From: CAYZTY01 sp964444665
Lineage (GTDB): Bacteria > Planctomycetota > Phycisphaerae > Sedimentisphaerales > CAYZTY01
Direction of reading: 5' to 3'
Length of the DNA: 64,000 bases
NCBI GenBank assembly: GCA_964444665.1
Contig: CAYUIE010000013.1
Span: 39,914 to 103,913, forward strand
Below are positions 60,891 through 64,000 of the stretch, in pieces. Below the pieces are notes generated by a model. That model was not told where the DNA came from. It did not search any database and saw nothing but the letters and a program-made list of their open reading frames with translations. Position numbers and translations under genes: made by a program. Positions within the stretch are counted from its first letter, which is position 1; each line of letters begins with the position of its first letter.

Positions 60891-62966
60891 TCACCAATAT
60901 TTTGCGAGAAGAGTAAAATCCTGAAAATCGACTATTCCATCTCCATTGGGTGAAGGTGCAATATCAGCCAATGAATCACTTCCGAGCCAGTGCATTAACA
61001 TAAAAGCCAAATCATCAATATCTGTTTTGCCGTCATCATTAAAATCGCCGTTGCTTTCGCTTGTTAATGTCTCATATAGAGCATCCAGGTAGCCAAAGCG
61101 AAACTTCATATCCGGCTGAAATGACGAGCTGCCTTCCGACCATTCAGCTACGTTGTAACCTGTCAGGATTTTGAACATATCATTCTGGTATACTGTATTG
61201 ACTGCCTTTGTTACTAACTCTTTAAAAAGTTCAGGAGTAGAGCCCGGTGCATGCCATTGACTGGGATGAGGATCATGAGTGTGTGCGTTTGTAAAAATAT
61301 TTATAATGTTATTTATACCGGGAGACGGGCTATAAGCTTCAACGAGGTCATTGAAAGTAAATTGGTTTTCCTCACTTAATAAATAATTCGGGTCAACGGC
61401 CACATCCTTTAGGGCATCAAAACCGGAGGGACCATAGTTGGTATAAAAATGCAGGATACCATTAGCTTCCAAATACTCAGGGGTTCCAAGAACCGTAACA
61501 TTCCTCGAAAAGAAGGCTACTCCATCGTATCCATTAGCCTGAAAATAATCTGCAGTGTCAAGATACAAATTCAGCATATTGGTAATTCCATTCCAATGAT
61601 CAAGAATTCCTCGTATTGATTCTTCTTCGAAAACGTAAACAACAGGATAGATTTTCCCATTTTTCTTAATCGAATAGAAGTTGTCGTATTGAAAATAGAA
61701 TTTATCAATAACATTGAACCAATCGTTTATAAATTTCTCCTGTACTTCCGGAGTTGCTTCTGAAACGCTCATCCATTCGATTGGCATTGATATAACATAC
61801 TTTAAGCCTTGGAAATTCGGCACATTATGAAACAACTGATAAATCCAATGATATGTAGTAGCCGGATCCGCCCAGTCGTCAAAATGCATAGCAGGATGGC
61901 TATGTGAGTAACTTGAAATAAGTATAACACCTTCAATTCCGTACTCCCTTAACCAGTAACACTGCCAGTCAAGTACTATAGGGTCGTCTCCCCGGTAAAA
62001 TCCCAAAAGAGGGTGGACAGCAGGTTCGTACGGGTCATCGAAATAATCACCGGCATCATGAAAATTCCAACTCCAATAGTACCAACCCTTCCATCCAAAA
62101 TCATAAATTCCAAGACGTTTACAATCTAATCCGAAATCATTATACCAATACGGGAGCACGTCTACCTTTGTTTCGAAGTTAGCTTGTGAGAAAGGTGGTT
62201 GTACCAAATTTCCCACGTCCATCTTATACCCTGCTCCCATATCCCCGTCGTCCAACTCAAGGTGGTTGTGCTGCAGCCCTATCAGGTTATCGAAATCGTC
62301 AAAAACGAGAATATTCTGATTTGAGATATTATTGCGAACGATAACGCTATCCCGGGACTCAAAGATAACACCGCCAGCAAGGTTTAGCGTCTTCCCATTA
62401 AAAAGGTAGGTGCCATTGGGATAATATATTGTTTTACCGGTAGCATGTAATCGAGTAAGTAATGCCGTATTATCAATGTTACCTGTATTATCAGCACCAA
62501 AATCAACTACATTAATAGTGTCATCAGTAATAGTATTAAAGGTCCATACAGGTCCGGTAATAGTGCCATAGGTGGGGTCATAGGCAATAACCTGCCATTC
62601 ATAGATAAGATTTGGTAATACTGTAACCGGCACAAAGTTATTCGTCGTTGGTGCGGGTGTGAGTTTTTCGTCTTCAGTAAAATTTGGATCAATGCCGCCT
62701 GCGATTTGCAGCCAGAGGTCGGCTGTAAGAATTTCTCCGGGTACATTGGGGTCTGGGTAAGTCCAGCTAAGTTCGGCCAAATCAGAATTGGCAGAATTAT
62801 TGTCCAGTGGAATGGGATTAGAAACAGCAGGTTCCGGTGAAGTCCCCGAAGTAACATTCACCCAAAAACATAAAAAGACAACCAGCAGCATGAGTTCGAG
62901 CTGCCTTATTACTTTAGTGCAAAGTCCAAACTGTAAGGCAGAATATTTTGTACTATATCCTTTCAT
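60891..62966 (-). CDS. Secreted GH99-like protein with pectate-lyase-like start and dockerin end
   Basis: The 691-residue product has an N-terminal leader of the form YSALQFGLCTKVIRQLELML leading into a hydrophobic signal segment (about 24-40), an Fn3-like domain (about 65-146), a short beta-helix-type segment (VVDFGADNTGNIDNTALL, about 153-225), then a TIM-barrel domain resembling GH99-like/WbsX enzymes (VLPYWYNDFG, DDPIVLDWQCYWLREYG, VILISSYSH; about 268-600). The end has two dockerin half-repeats (GDFNDDGKTDIDDLAFMLMHWL and GDGIVDFQDFTLLAKYW). GH99-like enzymes act on mannose-containing polysaccharides, but the substrate here is not certain. The gene is flanked by imperfect direct repeats (60771-60800 and 63091-63120). 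Confidence 0.75.
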   Translation of the reverse strand: MKGYSTKYSALQFGLCTKVIRQLELMLLVVFLCFWVNVTSGTSPEPAVSNPIPLDNNSANSDLAELSWTYPDPNVPGEILTADLWLQIAGGIDPNFTEDEKLTPAPTTNNFVPVTVLPNLIYEWQVIAYDPTYGTITGPVWTFNTITDDTINVVDFGADNTGNIDNTALLTRLHATGKTIYYPNGTYLFNGKTLNLAGGVIFESRDSVIVRNNISNQNILVFDDFDNLIGLQHNHLELDDGDMGAGYKMDVGNLVQPPFSQANFETKVDVLPYWYNDFGLDCKRLGIYDFGWKGWYYWSWNFHDAGDYFDDPYEPAVHPLLGFYRGDDPIVLDWQCYWLREYGIEGVILISSYSHSHPAMHFDDWADPATTYHWIYQLFHNVPNFQGLKYVISMPIEWMSVSEATPEVQEKFINDWFNVIDKFYFQYDNFYSIKKNGKIYPVVYVFEEESIRGILDHWNGITNMLNLYLDTADYFQANGYDGVAFFSRNVTVLGTPEYLEANGILHFYTNYGPSGFDALKDVAVDPNYLLSEENQFTFNDLVEAYSPSPGINNIINIFTNAHTHDPHPSQWHAPGSTPELFKELVTKAVNTVYQNDMFKILTGYNVAEWSEGSSSFQPDMKFRFGYLDALYETLTSESNGDFNDDGKTDIDDLAFMLMHWLGSDSLADIAPSPNGDGIVDFQDFTLLAKYW

Positions 62967-63077
62967 TTTTCTGCCTTCTTCCCTGCAGAGTTTACATCGG
63001 GAATGTCAAGTATCAGTTTACACCCCTGACGGTGAAATGTCAAGGGAAAATCTATCTACAAAACATAAACCGGGGTA

Positions 63078-63106
63078 TGCCTCAGGTGTCAGCCAGAGGC
63101 CTTTTT
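63078..63106 (+). terminator. Hairpin with T-run inside the broken LamG gene
   Basis: GCCTC(a)GG..CC(a)GAGGC followed by CCTTTTTT on the plus strand. It looks like an intrinsic terminator although no plus-strand gene ends here; it overlaps the right copy of the direct repeat. Confidence 0.35.
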
Positions 63107-63120
63107 TGCGATGAGCGCAT
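63091..63120. repeat. Imperfect direct repeat, right copy
   Basis: Partner of 60771-60800. Confidence 0.4.
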
Positions 63121-63428
63121 TTGGCCGTTTGTCCATTGTGGGTCGCCCTGTAGCGAGCCATCGTTAGAACCGACCGAGAGTCGGTCGCTATAGTTCCATT
63201 GGCGTCATCAAGCCTCCACCAGCCGACAAGATTAGGTTCTGCCACTGTTCCTGCCAGACCGACACTAACCAATAAAATCGTGATGATAAACGGTAGTATG
63301 AGCTTGAGGTGCCATATCAGCTCAGTGCAGAATCCAACTTGTAATCCATAATGATTTTTCTTAATTCAGTTTATCGTTCTGCCCTCCGTTTCAAGAATTA
63401 GAAAAGTATGTTTCAAAAAGCGACGTAA

Positions 63429-63953
63429 TCACCAGCGCCAGTCTTCAGCAAAAGCGGTAAAATCGCTGAAATCGACCTTCTCGTTCCTGTTGAGGTCGGC
63501 CGGAATGCACTCGCCATTCTTAAGCCAATAGTTAACAAAAACCTTAAGGTCGTTTGCATCCACTATCCAGTCGTTGGTCAAATTGGCGAGACTTCGCCAG
63601 TTAGCCGGCGTTTTGCTGGCTATCGCCGTGCCGCCGTAAGCACCCATATTAATACGCAGGTTATTTACGTCTATCGGCTCACTGCCCAGCGGACAGCCCG
63701 GATTTCCGGCGTCAATGCAGTGGCTGGTTGCCGCATCGATTACCCAGCTTTGGCCTGCCGGTTCCCACCTGCCCGCCTGTGATTTTAAGTGATAATCGCC
63801 GTTGTTCTTATCCGCAAAACAGGGGTCGGAGTCTATATTTCCAACACCTGTCTGGCCGTCTTCAACGTTGCAATACTTGACTGATACGCTTGATGAAGAA
63901 TCTGCGTGTATTTCACGCCCCTCCCGTTTTGACAGGCCTGTCTGGTGGTACAA
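63429..63953 (-). pseudogene. 3' end of a beta-helix/dockerin secreted protein gene, 5' part lost
   Basis: The frame encodes the end of a beta-helix protein: EIHADSSSSVSVKYCNVEDG, DPCFADKNNGDYHLKSQAG and CIDAGNPGCPLGSEP are stereotyped turns of this class (compare the gene at 3465: SVSPYFVEPDSNDFRL and CIDAGDSN). It then ends with dockerin half-repeats (DANDLKVFVNYWL and DLNRNEKVDFSDFTAFAEDW). It has no signal peptide and no good start; upstream of EIHAD the sequence loses similarity and meets a stop near the window edge. The most likely cause is the mobile-element end described next. Confidence 0.65.
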
Positions 63954-63956
63954 ACC

Positions 63957-64000
63957 GGTAAGATGGGTTACAGATTATGCTAAGGACATGGGTAACAGTT
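63957..64000 (-). mobile_element. Possible insertion-sequence end at the window edge
   Basis: On the minus strand the last bases contain two related words, TGTTACCCATGTCCTTA and TGTAACCCATCTTAC, of the kind repeated in the termini of some IS481-type elements. They sit exactly where the beta-helix gene loses its 5' part. No transposase is in the window; the element, if real, continues beyond 64000. Confidence 0.35.

Larger units (their letters stand above)
63020..63363 (-). pseudogene. Broken LamG-domain secreted protein gene
   Basis: The minus strand encodes a leader YGLQVGFCTELIWHLKLIL and hydrophobic segment, then AGTVAEPNLVGWWRLDDANG, the usual opening of a LamG/concanavalin-like domain, then a frameshift after ATDSRS. 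The continuation in another frame is GSNDGSLQGDPQWTNGQ, followed by a stop. No proper start codon precedes the leader in frame. The leader resembles that of the gene at 60891 (LQxGxCTxxI pattern). About 80 residues of the domain remain. Confidence 0.6.

Noticed and set aside
1..64000. tRNA or rRNA genes
   Set aside because: I looked for T-arm (GGTTCRA) contexts and conserved rRNA words and found none in a plausible fold; a covariance search could still reveal one.

Overview
The window looks like a chromosomal segment of an uncultured planctomycete, most likely of the Phycisphaerae/Sedimentisphaerales type. This is inferred from secreted proteins ending in dockerin-like modules (a pattern such as DFN.DG.VD..D...F...WL), a PEP-CTERM sorting signal, large membrane enzymes fused to TPR repeats, an Na+-NQR operon and a strongly expanded SecA. 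No 16S gene, tRNA or other decisive marker is present.

Layout. 1-3.2 kb: a truncated ORF end, a TPM+PDZ protein, a small membrane protein and a decayed M56 (BlaR1-type) peptidase gene. 3.4-8.2 kb: a secreted beta-helix protein with dockerin repeats, two tandemly duplicated pseudopilin genes that each carry the same hairpin-rich leader, and a lipoprotein. 8.2-29.1 kb (all minus): nine large genes, comprising three GT39-like membrane glycosyltransferases with TPR tails, three sulfatase/phosphotransferase-fold proteins (one with TPRs) and three membrane proteins fused to spermidine-synthase-like domains (two with TPRs). Most of the TPR tails share one C-terminal block. 29.2-38.2 kb: a PEP-CTERM protein, dockerin proteins, a RodA/FtsW protein, a GH42 beta-galactosidase and a divergent secreted glycoside-hydrolase-like dockerin protein.

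38.2-51.2 kb is respiratory: hemC, nqrABCDEF, a polyprenyl diphosphate synthase, a secreted dockerin/CBM protein, the ccsA/resB pair for cytochrome c maturation, a MenA-type prenyltransferase and a CDP-alcohol phosphatidyltransferase. Together these supply heme, cytochrome assembly, quinone side chain and ring prenylation, and a sodium-pumping NADH:quinone oxidoreductase. 51.4-53.4 kb: an atypical Xer-type recombinase, a pseudo-receiver protein and, between them, a tandem array of structured RNA-like repeats closed by an intrinsic terminator. 53.8-60.7 kb: secA, efp and rnr. 60.9-64 kb: a secreted GH99-like dockerin protein, a broken LamG gene and the 3' end of a beta-helix/dockerin gene cut off by what may be an insertion-sequence end.

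The strongest candidate for an undescribed element is the repeat array at 52.33-52.96 kb. Four units keep the same two-stem architecture, with compensating base changes and G-U pairs that are valid only on the minus strand, and the loop of the closing terminator is an exact 13-nt complement of the conserved box in the units. The TPR-fused envelope-enzyme cluster, the NqrA that keeps two complete [4Fe-4S] motifs, and the SecA with five internal W-A repeats are also notable. Functions are inferred from reading motifs; no database search was run.
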